Shown: one piece after another, positions 8,584 to 16,739 of the stretch
Layout: each line of letters starts with the position of its first letter
Numbering within the stretch: the stretch's first letter is position 1
Assembly: GCA_016706565.1 (NCBI GenBank)
Contig: JADJJI010000011.1
Coordinates: 372,001-436,000, forward strand
Source of the DNA: Piscinibacter sp.
GTDB taxonomy: Bacteria; Pseudomonadota; Gammaproteobacteria; Burkholderiales; Burkholderiaceae_C
Direction of reading: 5' to 3'
Length of the DNA: 64,000 nucleotides
Position numbers and translations under genes: made by a program
The notes under the pieces: model-generated
Databases searched by the model: none
What the model was told of the DNA's origin: nothing
What the model saw: only the letters and a program-made list of their open reading frames with translations

Positions 8584-9540
8584 ATGGCTCGCGGGTTTCG
8601 TTCCACCGTGGTCGTCGGCGCCGGCGCCGTCGGCAGCTTCTTCGGCGCCATGCTGGCGCGCGCCGGGCACCGCGTCACGCTGATCGGCCGCGCGCCGCAC
8701 GTGCAGGCGATCCTTCGCGACGGGCTGCAGTTGCACATGGGCGGGCAGGTGCTGTCGGTACCGATGGCCGCGACCACCGAGCTCGCCGCCGTGCGCGATG
8801 CGGATCTGGTGCTGTTCTGCGTGAAGTCCACCGACACCGAAGCGGTGGCGCGCGAGATCGGGCCGCTGCTGGCCACCGACGCGCTGGTGCTCAGCCTGCA
8901 GAACGGCGTCGACAACGCGGCGACGATCGCAAGCCAGATTCGCCAGCCCGTCGTGCCCGCCGTGGTCTACGTGGCCACCGCCATGCCGCAGCCGGGCGTG
9001 GTCCAGCACTTCGGCCGCGGCGATCTGGTGATCGGCCCGCTGAATGCGCGCGACGCACACGACGCCGCGCTGCAGGCGCGGCTGCAATCGGTGGCGGAGC
9101 TGTTCGCCGCCGCCCAGGTGCCGGTGCGCATCTCGCCGGACGTGATGGCCGAGCTTTGGAGCAAGCTGATGGTCAACTGCGCCTACAACGCCATCTCGGC
9201 GCTGGCGCAGCAGCCCTACGGACGCATGGCGGCGCAGGCATCGATTCGCGATGTGCAGCATGCGGTGGTGCGCGAGGTGGTGGCGGTGGCCCAGGCCGAC
9301 GGGCAGGCGCTGACGCTCGCAGCCGCCCTCGAGGCGATGGAGCGCATCGCCACGGCCATGCCGGCGCAGTTCTCGTCCACCGCGCAGGATCTCGCACGCG
9401 GCAAGCCCACCGAGATCGATCACCTCAACGGCTTCGTCGTGCGGCGAGGTGCCGAGCTCGGCGTCGCCACGCCGGTCAATCAGACCCTGCATGCGCTGGT
9501 CAAGCTGGCCGAGGCCGGCCGCACGGCGCCTGCGGCATGA
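8584..9540 (+). CDS. 2-dehydropantoate 2-reductase family protein
   Basis: 318 residues. N-terminal Rossmann domain begins VVVGAGAVGSFFGAMLARAG; the family's VKSTDTEAVA, SLQNGVDN and the C-terminal helical domain with ELWSKLMVNCAYNAISAL are present. Ketopantoate reductases (PanE) and many paralogues reduce 2-keto acids with NADPH. The operon context with a kinase and an enolase homologue suggests a dedicated pathway, not pantothenate synthesis, so no symbol is given. Its stop overlaps the kinase start (ATGA). Confidence 0.88.
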   Translation: MARGFRSTVVVGAGAVGSFFGAMLARAGHRVTLIGRAPHVQAILRDGLQLHMGGQVLSVPMAATTELAAVRDADLVLFCVKSTDTEAVAREIGPLLATDALVLSLQNGVDNAATIASQIRQPVVPAVVYVATAMPQPGVVQHFGRGDLVIGPLNARDAHDAALQARLQSVAELFAAAQVPVRISPDVMAELWSKLMVNCAYNAISALAQQPYGRMAAQASIRDVQHAVVREVVAVAQADGQALTLAAALEAMERIATAMPAQFSSTAQDLARGKPTEIDHLNGFVVRRGAELGVATPVNQTLHALVKLAEAGRTAPAA

Positions 9541-10550
9541 GCGGCGCCGGCCGGCCGCCGCCCGAAGAGTTTGCGCAGGCGCTGCGTGAACTGGGGCTGG
9601 CCGGCAGCGAAGCGCTGCGCGGAGAACCGCTGACCGGCGGCGTCTCGTCCGACATCTGGCGCATCGACACGGCACGTGGCCCGGTGTGCGCCAAGCGTGC
9701 GCTGGCCAAACTGCGCGTGGCGGCCGACTGGCGCGCGCCGATCGAGCGCAACCAGTACGAGGCACGCTGGATGGCGGTGGCGCAGCAGGCGGCGCCCGGC
9801 AGTGCGCCGCAGCTTCTCGGCCAGCACCCGGCGCTGGGCGTGCTGGTGATGCGGTGGCTCGCGCCTGCCGACCACACGCTCTGGAAGCAGCAACTGCGGG
9901 AGGGCCATGCCGAGCTGGCGACGGCTCAGGCGGTCGGTCGCAGGCTGGCGCGCATCCATGCGTTTGCGGCGGCGCGCCCGGAGCTGGCGGCGCAGTTCGA
10001 CACCGACCGCATCTTCTACGACATCCGCCTCGAGCCCTACCTGGTGGCCACCGCCGTCCAGCACCCGGACCTGGCGCCGCAGTTGCACGCGCTGGTCGCG
10101 CAGACGCAGGCCCATGCCGTCGCGCTGGTGCATGGCGATGTGAGCCCGAAGAACATCCTCGTCGGCCCGCAGGGGCCGGTGCTGCTGGATGCCGAGTGCG
10201 CCTGGTGGGGCGACCCGGCCTTCGACCTGGCGTTCTGCCTCAACCACCTGCTGCTCAAATGCCTGTGGGCGCCGGCGGCACGCGATGCCTTCCTGGCCTG
10301 CTTCGACGCGCTGGCCGCCACTTACCTGGCCGGCGTCGACTGGGAGCCGCGCGAGGCGGTCGAGCAGCGTGCCGCACATTTGCTGCCCGGCCTGCTGCTC
10401 GCGCGGGTGGACGGCAAGTCACCAGCGGAATACATCACCACGGACGTGCAGCGCGAGCCCGTGCGGCGCTGTGCCCGCCTGCTGATTCAGCGGCCCGTTT
10501 CGCGGCTGGCCGATGTGGGCGCCGCCTGGCGCCGGGAGATCGAACGATGA
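9537..10550 (+). CDS. APH-fold phosphotransferase (small-molecule kinase)
   Basis: 337 residues. Protein-kinase-like fold of the aminoglycoside/choline kinase group: glycine-rich start PLTGGVSSDIWRID, Lys in VCAKRALAKL, catalytic loop LVHGDVSPKNIL and metal-binding VLLDAECAWWGDPAFDLAF. Antibiotic resistance is unlikely, because the gene overlaps both a reductase-like gene upstream and an enolase-like gene downstream (ATGA each time). That coupling suggests it phosphorylates a hydroxyl of a pathway intermediate on which the enolase homologue then acts (inference). Confidence 0.88.
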   Translation: MSGAGRPPPEEFAQALRELGLAGSEALRGEPLTGGVSSDIWRIDTARGPVCAKRALAKLRVAADWRAPIERNQYEARWMAVAQQAAPGSAPQLLGQHPALGVLVMRWLAPADHTLWKQQLREGHAELATAQAVGRRLARIHAFAAARPELAAQFDTDRIFYDIRLEPYLVATAVQHPDLAPQLHALVAQTQAHAVALVHGDVSPKNILVGPQGPVLLDAECAWWGDPAFDLAFCLNHLLLKCLWAPAARDAFLACFDALAATYLAGVDWEPREAVEQRAAHLLPGLLLARVDGKSPAEYITTDVQREPVRRCARLLIQRPVSRLADVGAAWRREIER

Positions 10551-11842
10551 CGACGAACCGCATCCGCGCCGTGTTTGGCCGACGCGTGTGGGACAGCCGC
10601 GGCCGGCCGACCGTGGAGGCCGAGGTGCACCTGGAGGGCGGCGCGATGGGCCGCGCCATCGTGCCGGCCGGCGCCAGCAAGGGCACGCGCGAGGCGCTGG
10701 AGCTGCGCGATGGTGGAGAAACCTTCGGTGGACTCGATGTGCAGCGTGCCGTGGCCCACGTGAACGGCGAGATCGCGCGTGCGGTGATCGGCCTGGCCGC
10801 CGACGATCAGGCCACGCTCGACCAGCGCCTGATCGCGCTCGACGGCACGCCGAACAAGCAGCGCCTGGGCGCCAACGCCACGCTGGCGGTGTCGATGGCA
10901 GCGGCGCATGCGGCGGCTGCGGCGCGCGGCCTGCCGCTGTACCGGCACCTGGCCGGCGAGGGAGAGGTGCTGCTGCCGATGCCGCAGATCCAGATCTTCG
11001 GCGGCGGTGCCCATGCGGGCCGGCGCGTCGACATCCAGGACTTCATGATCGTGTGCCCCGGCGCCAGCAGCTTCACGCAGGCGATCGAGTGGACGGCCGA
11101 GGTCTACCGCCATGCCGGCGCGCTGATGCGATCGCGCGGTGCCCTGGCCGGTGTGGCCGACGAGGGCGGCTGGTGGCCGGCCTTCGACAGCAACGAGCAG
11201 GCCCTCGAGGCGCTGCTCGCCGCCATCGAGGCCGCCGGCTTCGTGCCGGGCGCGCAGGTGGCGATGGCGCTGGACATCGCGGCCAGCGACTTCGGCCGCG
11301 CAGGCCGCTACACGCTGGGCCTGGAGCGCCGCGAGTTCGACAGCGACGGCCTCATCGAGCTGCTGCTGCGCTGGTGCGAACGTTTCCCCATTGCCAGCAT
11401 CGAGGACCCGCTCGCCGAGGACGACCCGCTCGCCTTTGCGCGCTTCACGCAGGCGTTGGGCCAGCGGCTGCAGGTGGTCGGCGACGACTTCCTCGTCTCC
11501 GACGCCGAGCTGTTGCGCGAGGCCGCGGCGGCTGGCGCGGCCAACACCGTGCTGCTCAAGCCCAACCAGCGCGGCACCCTCACCGAGACGCTGCGCTGCC
11601 GCGAGGCGGCGCGCGAGTGCGGCTACGCCAGCATCGTCTCGGCGCGCTCCGGCGAGACCGAGGACACCAGCATCGTCGACCTGGCCATCGGCTGGCGCGC
11701 CGGCCAGCTCAAGGTCGGCTCCTTCGCACGCAGCGAGCGGCTGGCCAAGTGGAACGAGGTGCTGCGCATCGAGGAGCGGCTGGGCGCGCAGGCGCGGTTC
11801 GCCGGGGCGGGCGTGCTCGGGCGCAACCCGACGGCGCTATGA
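10547..11842 (+). CDS. Divergent enolase homologue
   Basis: 431 residues, the full length of enolase (E. coli 432). Metal ligands D243, E286 and D313 and catalytic residues E206 and K338 line up, as do K389 and H156. Several substrate-contact positions differ from housekeeping enolase: GASTG is GASKG (K45), VDIQEF is VDIQDF (D165 for the catalytic-loop Glu), SIEDG is SIEDP, and SHRSG is SARSG (A366 for His). The fold and acid/base chemistry are kept while the phosphoglycerate site is altered, so a different phosphorylated hydroxy acid is likely. Last gene of the operon, overlapping the kinase gene. It converges on the outer-membrane protein gene. Not the housekeeping eno. Confidence 0.88.
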   Translation: MTTNRIRAVFGRRVWDSRGRPTVEAEVHLEGGAMGRAIVPAGASKGTREALELRDGGETFGGLDVQRAVAHVNGEIARAVIGLAADDQATLDQRLIALDGTPNKQRLGANATLAVSMAAAHAAAAARGLPLYRHLAGEGEVLLPMPQIQIFGGGAHAGRRVDIQDFMIVCPGASSFTQAIEWTAEVYRHAGALMRSRGALAGVADEGGWWPAFDSNEQALEALLAAIEAAGFVPGAQVAMALDIAASDFGRAGRYTLGLERREFDSDGLIELLLRWCERFPIASIEDPLAEDDPLAFARFTQALGQRLQVVGDDFLVSDAELLREAAAAGAANTVLLKPNQRGTLTETLRCREAARECGYASIVSARSGETEDTSIVDLAIGWRAGQLKVGSFARSERLAKWNEVLRIEERLGAQARFAGAGVLGRNPTAL

Positions 11843-11851
11843 GCGGCCGCA

Positions 11852-13501
11852 TCAGAAGCTCGTCTTCGTCTTGACGAGGAACTGCACCTTCTTGATGTCG
11901 GGCGTGGTGTTCAGGGGGAACGCCAGGTCCACGTGCAGCACGTTGCTGAACGCCGCGCGGGCACTGACGATGCGCAGGCCGACGCCGGCATTGCTCAGCC
12001 AGCCGGGGTTGATGGTGTTGACGACATCGCCGCCCCAGGCGCGGCCGAGGTCGAAGAAGGCCGCACCGCCGATGCGGAACAGCTGCCACACGTACAGGTC
12101 GGTGTAGAAGCGCTCCTCGACGGTGAACAGCGCGCGCCGCGTGCCGCTCTGGTAGCGCAGCGGGTAGCCGCGCAAGCCGTTGTCGCCGCCGAGCAGCAGC
12201 AGGTCGGGCAACTCGGGGCGCACCAGCATGTCGCCCGAGGCGCCGGCATAAAAGAGCCATCGCTTGCCCTGCGGCAGGTAGTACTGCGCCTGCGCGCCCA
12301 GTCGATGCCGGCGCACGCGGCCCTCGGCGACCTGGCCGGAGACGGACGCCGCCGCGATGAGCGTGTGCTCCGGCAGCGGCTCGAAACCGCGGCTGATCGA
12401 GCCCGAGTACAGCCAGGCATTGAGCGTGGAGCCCAGCGCCGTGGAGGCGCGGCCGATCTGCAGCGTCGAGGCCTGGCCGAGCGCGAAGAACTCGGGCCGG
12501 CCGATCAGGTTGCGATTCACGGCGCGGTCGAAGCGGTCCTCGACCAGCTCGTAGCGGGCAAAGGGTGCGACCAGCTTCTCGTCGCCGGGCAGTTGCGCCG
12601 GCGCCACCTGGCCGGGCTCGTACGCGTAGCCGTCGTTCTCGTAGTTCACACCCAGCGAGAAGCGCTGTACCCAGCCTTCCACCAGCCCGGGCGACCAGCC
12701 GGCGAACACCTCGGCCTTGTTCTCGCGATGCCGGTAGGCACTGGCCACGTTGCCGGCGTTGTAGACCGAATCGATGCGGTCATCCTTCGACGCGCTGGCG
12801 CCGGCGGCCCAGCGCGCGTCCAGTTCGTAGAAGGGCCGGGTGACGGACAGCGCGGTGCGTTTGCCATCGCTGTTCGACGCGTGATCGAGATTCACGGCCG
12901 CCCAGGTACCGAAGGCCCGTGCGTTGGAGAACTGGAACTCGGTGCTGCTGCGGTCGACGTCCTTCGAGCGGCCCAGGCTGATCGAGGTGCCCGTGCCGAG
13001 CAGGTTGTATTCGCGCAGCTTGAAGCCGCCGGTGTTGGCGCCGCCCGAGCGCCCGGCACTGAAGCCCGGGTCGAGCGACCAGGTGTCGCGCGTCACGAGC
13101 TCGATGTCGACCACGCCGTCGTGCACCGCCACCGGGCGGAACTGCACGTCGTAGAGATAGCGGTTGCTTCGCAGCAGGCGCTCGGTCTCCTCGATCAACC
13201 GCGCCGACACCGGCTCGCCGCTGGCGAACAGCAGCTGGCGCTGGATCACGCTCGGCCGAGTCTGGATGTGCAGCTTGTTGGCCGTGCGGAACAGCCAGTT
13301 GTCTTCCTTCGGATCGCTGGTGTCGAAGATGTCGCGAACGGCGATGCGGATCTCGCCGACGCGCGCGCCGGCGGACTCCAGTTCGGCGAACGAGGGCAGC
13401 GGCACGGCCGGCTCGTCGGCCGGGGCGGCACGGGCCACGCCGAAAACCGCCGCTGCGGCGAGGACCAGCGAACACCATCGAGGCAGGGGGCGATGCCTCA
13501 A
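11852..13501 (-). CDS. BamA/TamA-superfamily outer membrane protein
   Basis: 549 residues. Signal peptide (hydrophobic to about residue 25, ARA/APADE cleavage), one POTRA-like region (about 45-140: IRIAVRDIFDTSDP to VDIELVTRDTWSL), then a beta-barrel. The C-terminal part contains the Omp85 signature-like segment GGDNGLRGYPLRYQSG and VEERFYTDLYVWQLFRIG, and the chain ends in aromatic F. Too short for BamA; closer to patatin-type or ShlB-like Omp85 proteins. The only start is TTG at 13501, and it gives a proper signal peptide. Function not known: protein insertion or secretion across the outer membrane is the family theme. Confidence 0.83.
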   Translation of the reverse strand: MRHRPLPRWCSLVLAAAAVFGVARAAPADEPAVPLPSFAELESAGARVGEIRIAVRDIFDTSDPKEDNWLFRTANKLHIQTRPSVIQRQLLFASGEPVSARLIEETERLLRSNRYLYDVQFRPVAVHDGVVDIELVTRDTWSLDPGFSAGRSGGANTGGFKLREYNLLGTGTSISLGRSKDVDRSSTEFQFSNARAFGTWAAVNLDHASNSDGKRTALSVTRPFYELDARWAAGASASKDDRIDSVYNAGNVASAYRHRENKAEVFAGWSPGLVEGWVQRFSLGVNYENDGYAYEPGQVAPAQLPGDEKLVAPFARYELVEDRFDRAVNRNLIGRPEFFALGQASTLQIGRASTALGSTLNAWLYSGSISRGFEPLPEHTLIAAASVSGQVAEGRVRRHRLGAQAQYYLPQGKRWLFYAGASGDMLVRPELPDLLLLGGDNGLRGYPLRYQSGTRRALFTVEERFYTDLYVWQLFRIGGAAFFDLGRAWGGDVVNTINPGWLSNAGVGLRIVSARAAFSNVLHVDLAFPLNTTPDIKKVQFLVKTKTSF

Positions 13502-13607
13502 ACCAGGCCCCGCAGGCGCAACAACATGGTCGGACTGTCTCAGGCGATGCTTGACGGAGCCTTAACGGCCTGCCAAGTCCGAGTGTGCCCTGGGAGATAG
13601 TCAGGAT

Positions 13608-13634
13608 ACTGGAGAACAAATCCAGTAAACTGGA
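13608..13634. promoter_or_regulatory. Triple ACTGGA operator in front of the XRE-cupin gene
   Basis: ACTGGA (13608-13613), its inverse TCCAGT (13621-13626) and ACTGGA again (13629-13634) lie just before the ATG at 13638. The spacing and the overlap with the ribosome-binding region suggest an autorepressor site for the XRE-cupin protein. Confidence 0.55.
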
Positions 13635-13637
13635 AAA

Positions 13638-14228
13638 ATGGACGTCAACACCCGCATCAGCCGCCGCGTGAAGGAACTGCGCGAAGCCCGTGGCTGGTCG
13701 CTCGATGCGCTGGCCGAACGCAGCGGCGTGAGCCGCTCCAACATCTCGCTGATCGAACGCGGCCAGAGCAGCCCCACCGCCACCGTGCTCGACAAGCTCA
13801 GCGCCGGGCTGGGCGTCACCCTGGCGTCGCTGTTCGAAGGCGCCACCGCGCGCTCGGCCGATCCCTCTCCGGTGGCACGCGTGGTCGATCAGCCGCTGTG
13901 GGCGGATCCCGACTCCGGCTACCTGCGGCGCAATGTCTCGCCGCCGCTGCCTTCGCCGCTGCAGCTCGTCGACGTGGTCTTCCCGGCCGGGCAACGCGTC
14001 GCCTACGAGACCGGCGCGCGCGAGGCCGAGGTGCACCAGCAGGTCTGGATGATCGACGGCGTGATGGAGGTGTCGGTGGGCGAAGCGCACTGGCGGCTCG
14101 CCGCCGGCGACTGCCTGGCGATGCGGCTGGACCGGCCGATCGTCTACCGCAACCCGACGCAGCGCGATGCGCGCTACCTGGTGGCGCTGGTCACGCTGCC
14201 CTTCATCCCCGACCGGAGGCCTGCATGA
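13638..14228 (+). CDS. XRE-family regulator with cupin sensor domain
   Basis: 196 residues. Helix-turn-helix at about 6-65 (VKELREARGWSLDALAERSG, SRSNISLIERGQSSPTA), then a C-terminal cupin barrel (about 95-190: EVHQQVWMIDGVMEVSVG, LAAGDCLAMRLDRPIVYRN). The arrangement matches PuuR/SutR-like regulators, where the cupin senses a metabolite. The stop overlaps the GNAT start (ATGA), so the acetyltransferase is its probable target and partner. An inverted/direct repeat operator overlaps its translation start region. Confidence 0.92.
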   Translation: MDVNTRISRRVKELREARGWSLDALAERSGVSRSNISLIERGQSSPTATVLDKLSAGLGVTLASLFEGATARSADPSPVARVVDQPLWADPDSGYLRRNVSPPLPSPLQLVDVVFPAGQRVAYETGAREAEVHQQVWMIDGVMEVSVGEAHWRLAAGDCLAMRLDRPIVYRNPTQRDARYLVALVTLPFIPDRRPA

Positions 14229-14779
14229 ACGATGGTCTGAACCCCCTCTTCCGCGTGCGACGGGTTGGCGCCGGCGAGGCCGCCGGATGCATCGAGCCGC
14301 TGGCCGAGGTGCTGCTCGACTGCGTGGAGGGCGGGGCCTCGGTGAGCTTCATGTGGCCGCTGCCGCGCGAGCATGCCCTGGGCTTCTGGCGTGGCGTGGC
14401 CGAAGGCGTGGCGCGCGGCGAGCGCGTGCTGCTGGTGGCCGAGGATCCGGGCGGTGCCATCGTCGCAACGGCGCAGCTGATCCTGTCGCAGCCCGACAAC
14501 CAGCCGCACCGTGCCGACGTCGCCAAGATGCTGGTGCACCGGCGTGCCCGCCGCCGCGGCCTCGCGCAGCGCTTGCTCTCCGCCCTCGAAGACGAAGCCC
14601 GCCGCGAAGGCAAGACGGTGCTGGTGCTCGACACCGTGACCGGCGGCGACGCCGAGCGCCTGTACGCGCGCGGCGGCTGGCAGCGCGTGGGCGAGATCCC
14701 GAACTACGCGCTGATGCCCGACGGCCGGCCCTGCGCGACCACCTACTTCCACAAGCAACTGGTGCCCGTGCCCGCTTAG
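14225..14779 (+). CDS. GNAT family N-acetyltransferase
   Basis: 184 residues. Acetyl-CoA binding motif region KMLVHRRARRRGLAQRLL (the R/Q-x-x-G-x-A type loop) and DTVTGGDAERLYARGGWQRVG are typical of GNAT enzymes. Substrate unknown; small amines or antibiotics are possible. Translationally coupled to the XRE-cupin regulator (ATGA overlap) and probably autoregulated with it. Converges on the tetR gene. Confidence 0.88.
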   Translation: MNDGLNPLFRVRRVGAGEAAGCIEPLAEVLLDCVEGGASVSFMWPLPREHALGFWRGVAEGVARGERVLLVAEDPGGAIVATAQLILSQPDNQPHRADVAKMLVHRRARRRGLAQRLLSALEDEARREGKTVLVLDTVTGGDAERLYARGGWQRVGEIPNYALMPDGRPCATTYFHKQLVPVPA

Positions 14780-14791
14780 TGTCAACAGGCC

Positions 14792-15412
14792 CTATGCCTT
14801 CGCCTGCACCCCGCGCAAGTAGGCGTCGATCGCCTGCTCGCCGACGCGGGCGAGGTCGAAGGCCGTCGGGTCGAGCATCCAGTTGCTGATCAGCCCGTCG
14901 ATCAGCGACTGCATGCCCAGCGCCGCCACGCGCGGCGACACAGCGCCCGCCCACGCATGCCGCCGCGCCGCGCTGCGAAAGCCGCGCTCGACGTTGTCGA
15001 CGCGGCCGCGCAGCCCGTTCAGGCGGCGCTCGCGCACGCCGCGCAGCGCGTTGCCGTGCTCCACCTTGAACAGCGCGATCTCGAACACGCGGCGCGCCTG
15101 CGGGTCCTTCACGGTGGCGTGCAGCGCGGCCAGGAAGCTGCCGCGGATCTGCGCCACCGGGTCGTCGAGCGCGCGCTCGCCGCTGCGAAGAATCTCGCTT
15201 TCCAGCGGCAAGGTGACGCGGTTCATCATCGCGTTGAATAGGTCGGCCTTGTTGCGGAAGTGCCAGTACACCGCGCCGCGCGTCACGCCGGCGGCGCGCG
15301 CCACCTGCTCCAGCGAGGTGCGCGAGACGCCATGGCGATGGAACTCGCGTTCCGCCATGTCGAGGATGCGTTCGCGCGTGCGCTGCGCATCGGCCTTGGT
15401 GCTGCGGGCCAT
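14792..15412 (-). CDS. TetR/AcrR-family repressor of the RND pump
   Basis: 206 residues. N-terminal HTH with RERILDMAEREFHRHGVSRT and TRGAVYWHFRNKADLF, very close to AcrR/TtgR/MexZ-type regulators, followed by a C-terminal ligand domain. Start at ATG 15412 (MARSTKADA); the GTG at 15445 would begin inside the operator. It is divergent from the adaptor-permease-channel operon, and an AcrR-like palindrome lies between them, so it represses that pump and itself until a drug-like ligand binds (family knowledge plus context). Confidence 0.92.
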   Translation of the reverse strand: MARSTKADAQRTRERILDMAEREFHRHGVSRTSLEQVARAAGVTRGAVYWHFRNKADLFNAMMNRVTLPLESEILRSGERALDDPVAQIRGSFLAALHATVKDPQARRVFEIALFKVEHGNALRGVRERRLNGLRGRVDNVERGFRSAARRHAWAGAVSPRVAALGMQSLIDGLISNWMLDPTAFDLARVGEQAIDAYLRGVQAKA

Positions 15413-15433
15413 CGGGATTTCAACGGGTCGGCG

Positions 15434-15455
15434 ACATACATTCACTCACGTATGT
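15434..15455. promoter_or_regulatory. AcrR-like operator between tetR and the efflux operon
   Basis: Inverted repeat ACATAC-N10-GTATGT, with inner ATTCACTCAC. It resembles the AcrR box (ACATACATT / AATGTATGT arms) in the E. coli acrAB promoter. It sits 22 bases before tetR's ATG and 57 bases before the adaptor gene's ATG. Confidence 0.75.
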
Positions 15456-15511
15456 ATAGTAGCTGCACTGCGTGCGGCGCCGGGAGGCGCCGACCGAAAC
15501 AAGGGGAAAAC

Positions 15512-16726
15512 ATGTCAGCGTGGCGGCGGTACCGTGTCGAAAACCTGTTGATCGCTCTCGCGCTGCCCTTGGCCGCCTGCGGCCCGAAGCCGGCCGCGAC
15601 GGCGCCTGCCGCGCCGCCGCCGGCGGAGGTGGGCGTGGTCAAGGCCGAGCCGGCCAGCGTCGGCCTGGTCACCGAGCTGCCGGGCCGCACCGAGGCCTCG
15701 CGCATCGCGCAGGTGCGCGCGCGGGTCGCCGGCATCGTGCAGCGCCAGCTGTTCCGCGAGGGCAGCGACGTCAAGGCCGGCCAGCCGCTGTTCCGCATCG
15801 ACGATGCACCCTACCGCGCCACGCTGGCCAGCGCGCAGGCCGCGCTGGCACGCGCCGAGGCCAACGTGATGCAGACGCGCGCGCAGGCCGAGCGCTACAA
15901 GCCGCTGGCCGAAGCCAACGCGATCAGCCAGCAGGAGTACATTGCCGCGCAGGCCGCCTTCAAGCAGGCCGAGGCCGACGTGGCTTCGGCCAAGGCGGCG
16001 ATGCAGACGGCGCAGATCAATGTCGGCTACGCGGCGGTCGCCTCGCCGATCGCCGGACGCATCGGCCGCGCCCTGGTCACCGAGGGCGCGCTGGTCGGCC
16101 AGGGCGAGGCGACGCAACTCGCCGTGGTGCAGCAGATCGACCCGCTGTACGTCAACTTCACGCAACCCGCCGGCGAGGTGATGCGCCTGCGCGCCGCGAT
16201 CGCCAGCGGTGCCTACACGAGCGCCGGCAGTGCCGGATCGGTGGCGGTGACGGTGCTGCTGGAAGACGGCAGCGTCTACCCGCTGCGCGGCAAGCTGCTG
16301 TTCAGCGACCTGTCGGTCGACCCCAGCTCCAACCAGATCACGCTGCGCGCCGAGGTGCCCAACCCGAAGGGCGCGCTGCTGCCGGGGCTGTACGTGCGCG
16401 TGCGGCTGGAGCAGGCGCAGGTGCCTTCGGGCATCCTGCTGCCGCAGCAGGCGGTGCAGCGCGGCAGTGCTGGCGACACGGTGATGGTGGTGGGCGCGGA
16501 CGGCAAGGTCGCCGCTCGGCCGGTGAAGGTCAGCCTCGGCCAGGGCCGGCAGTGGGTCGTGCTCGACGGCCTGGCCGCCGGCGAGCAGGTGGTGGTCGAG
16601 GGTTTCCAGAAGATCCGCCCGAATGCCGTCGTCAAGCCGGTGCCCTGGCAGGCCGCCGCCAGCGGCGCCGCGGCCCCGGCCGCACCCGCGGCGAGTGCCG
16701 CAGCCTCTGCGCCGGCTGCGCGCTGA
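15512..16726 (+). CDS. RND efflux periplasmic adaptor (MexA/AcrA-like lipoprotein)
   Basis: 404 residues. Lipoprotein signal with lipobox LPLAACG. The membrane-fusion layout is clear: lipoyl half-motifs (VRARVAGIVQRQLFREGSDV and VASPIAGRIGRALVTEGALV) flank a long alpha-helical hairpin (about 95-170), followed by barrel and membrane-proximal domains. It links the inner-membrane pump to the outer-membrane channel encoded next. AAGGGG upstream of ATG 15512. Ends in an Ala/Pro-rich tail 14 bases before the permease gene. Confidence 0.95.
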   Translation: MSAWRRYRVENLLIALALPLAACGPKPAATAPAAPPPAEVGVVKAEPASVGLVTELPGRTEASRIAQVRARVAGIVQRQLFREGSDVKAGQPLFRIDDAPYRATLASAQAALARAEANVMQTRAQAERYKPLAEANAISQQEYIAAQAAFKQAEADVASAKAAMQTAQINVGYAAVASPIAGRIGRALVTEGALVGQGEATQLAVVQQIDPLYVNFTQPAGEVMRLRAAIASGAYTSAGSAGSVAVTVLLEDGSVYPLRGKLLFSDLSVDPSSNQITLRAEVPNPKGALLPGLYVRVRLEQAQVPSGILLPQQAVQRGSAGDTVMVVGADGKVAARPVKVSLGQGRQWVVLDGLAAGEQVVVEGFQKIRPNAVVKPVPWQAAASGAAAPAAPAASAAASAPAAR

Positions 16727-16739
16727 GGAGCACCGGCGC

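Noticed and set aside
9537-10550. Aminoglycoside resistance gene
   Set aside because: Fold matches the APH superfamily, but overlapping position between reductase-like and enolase-like genes argues for a metabolic kinase.
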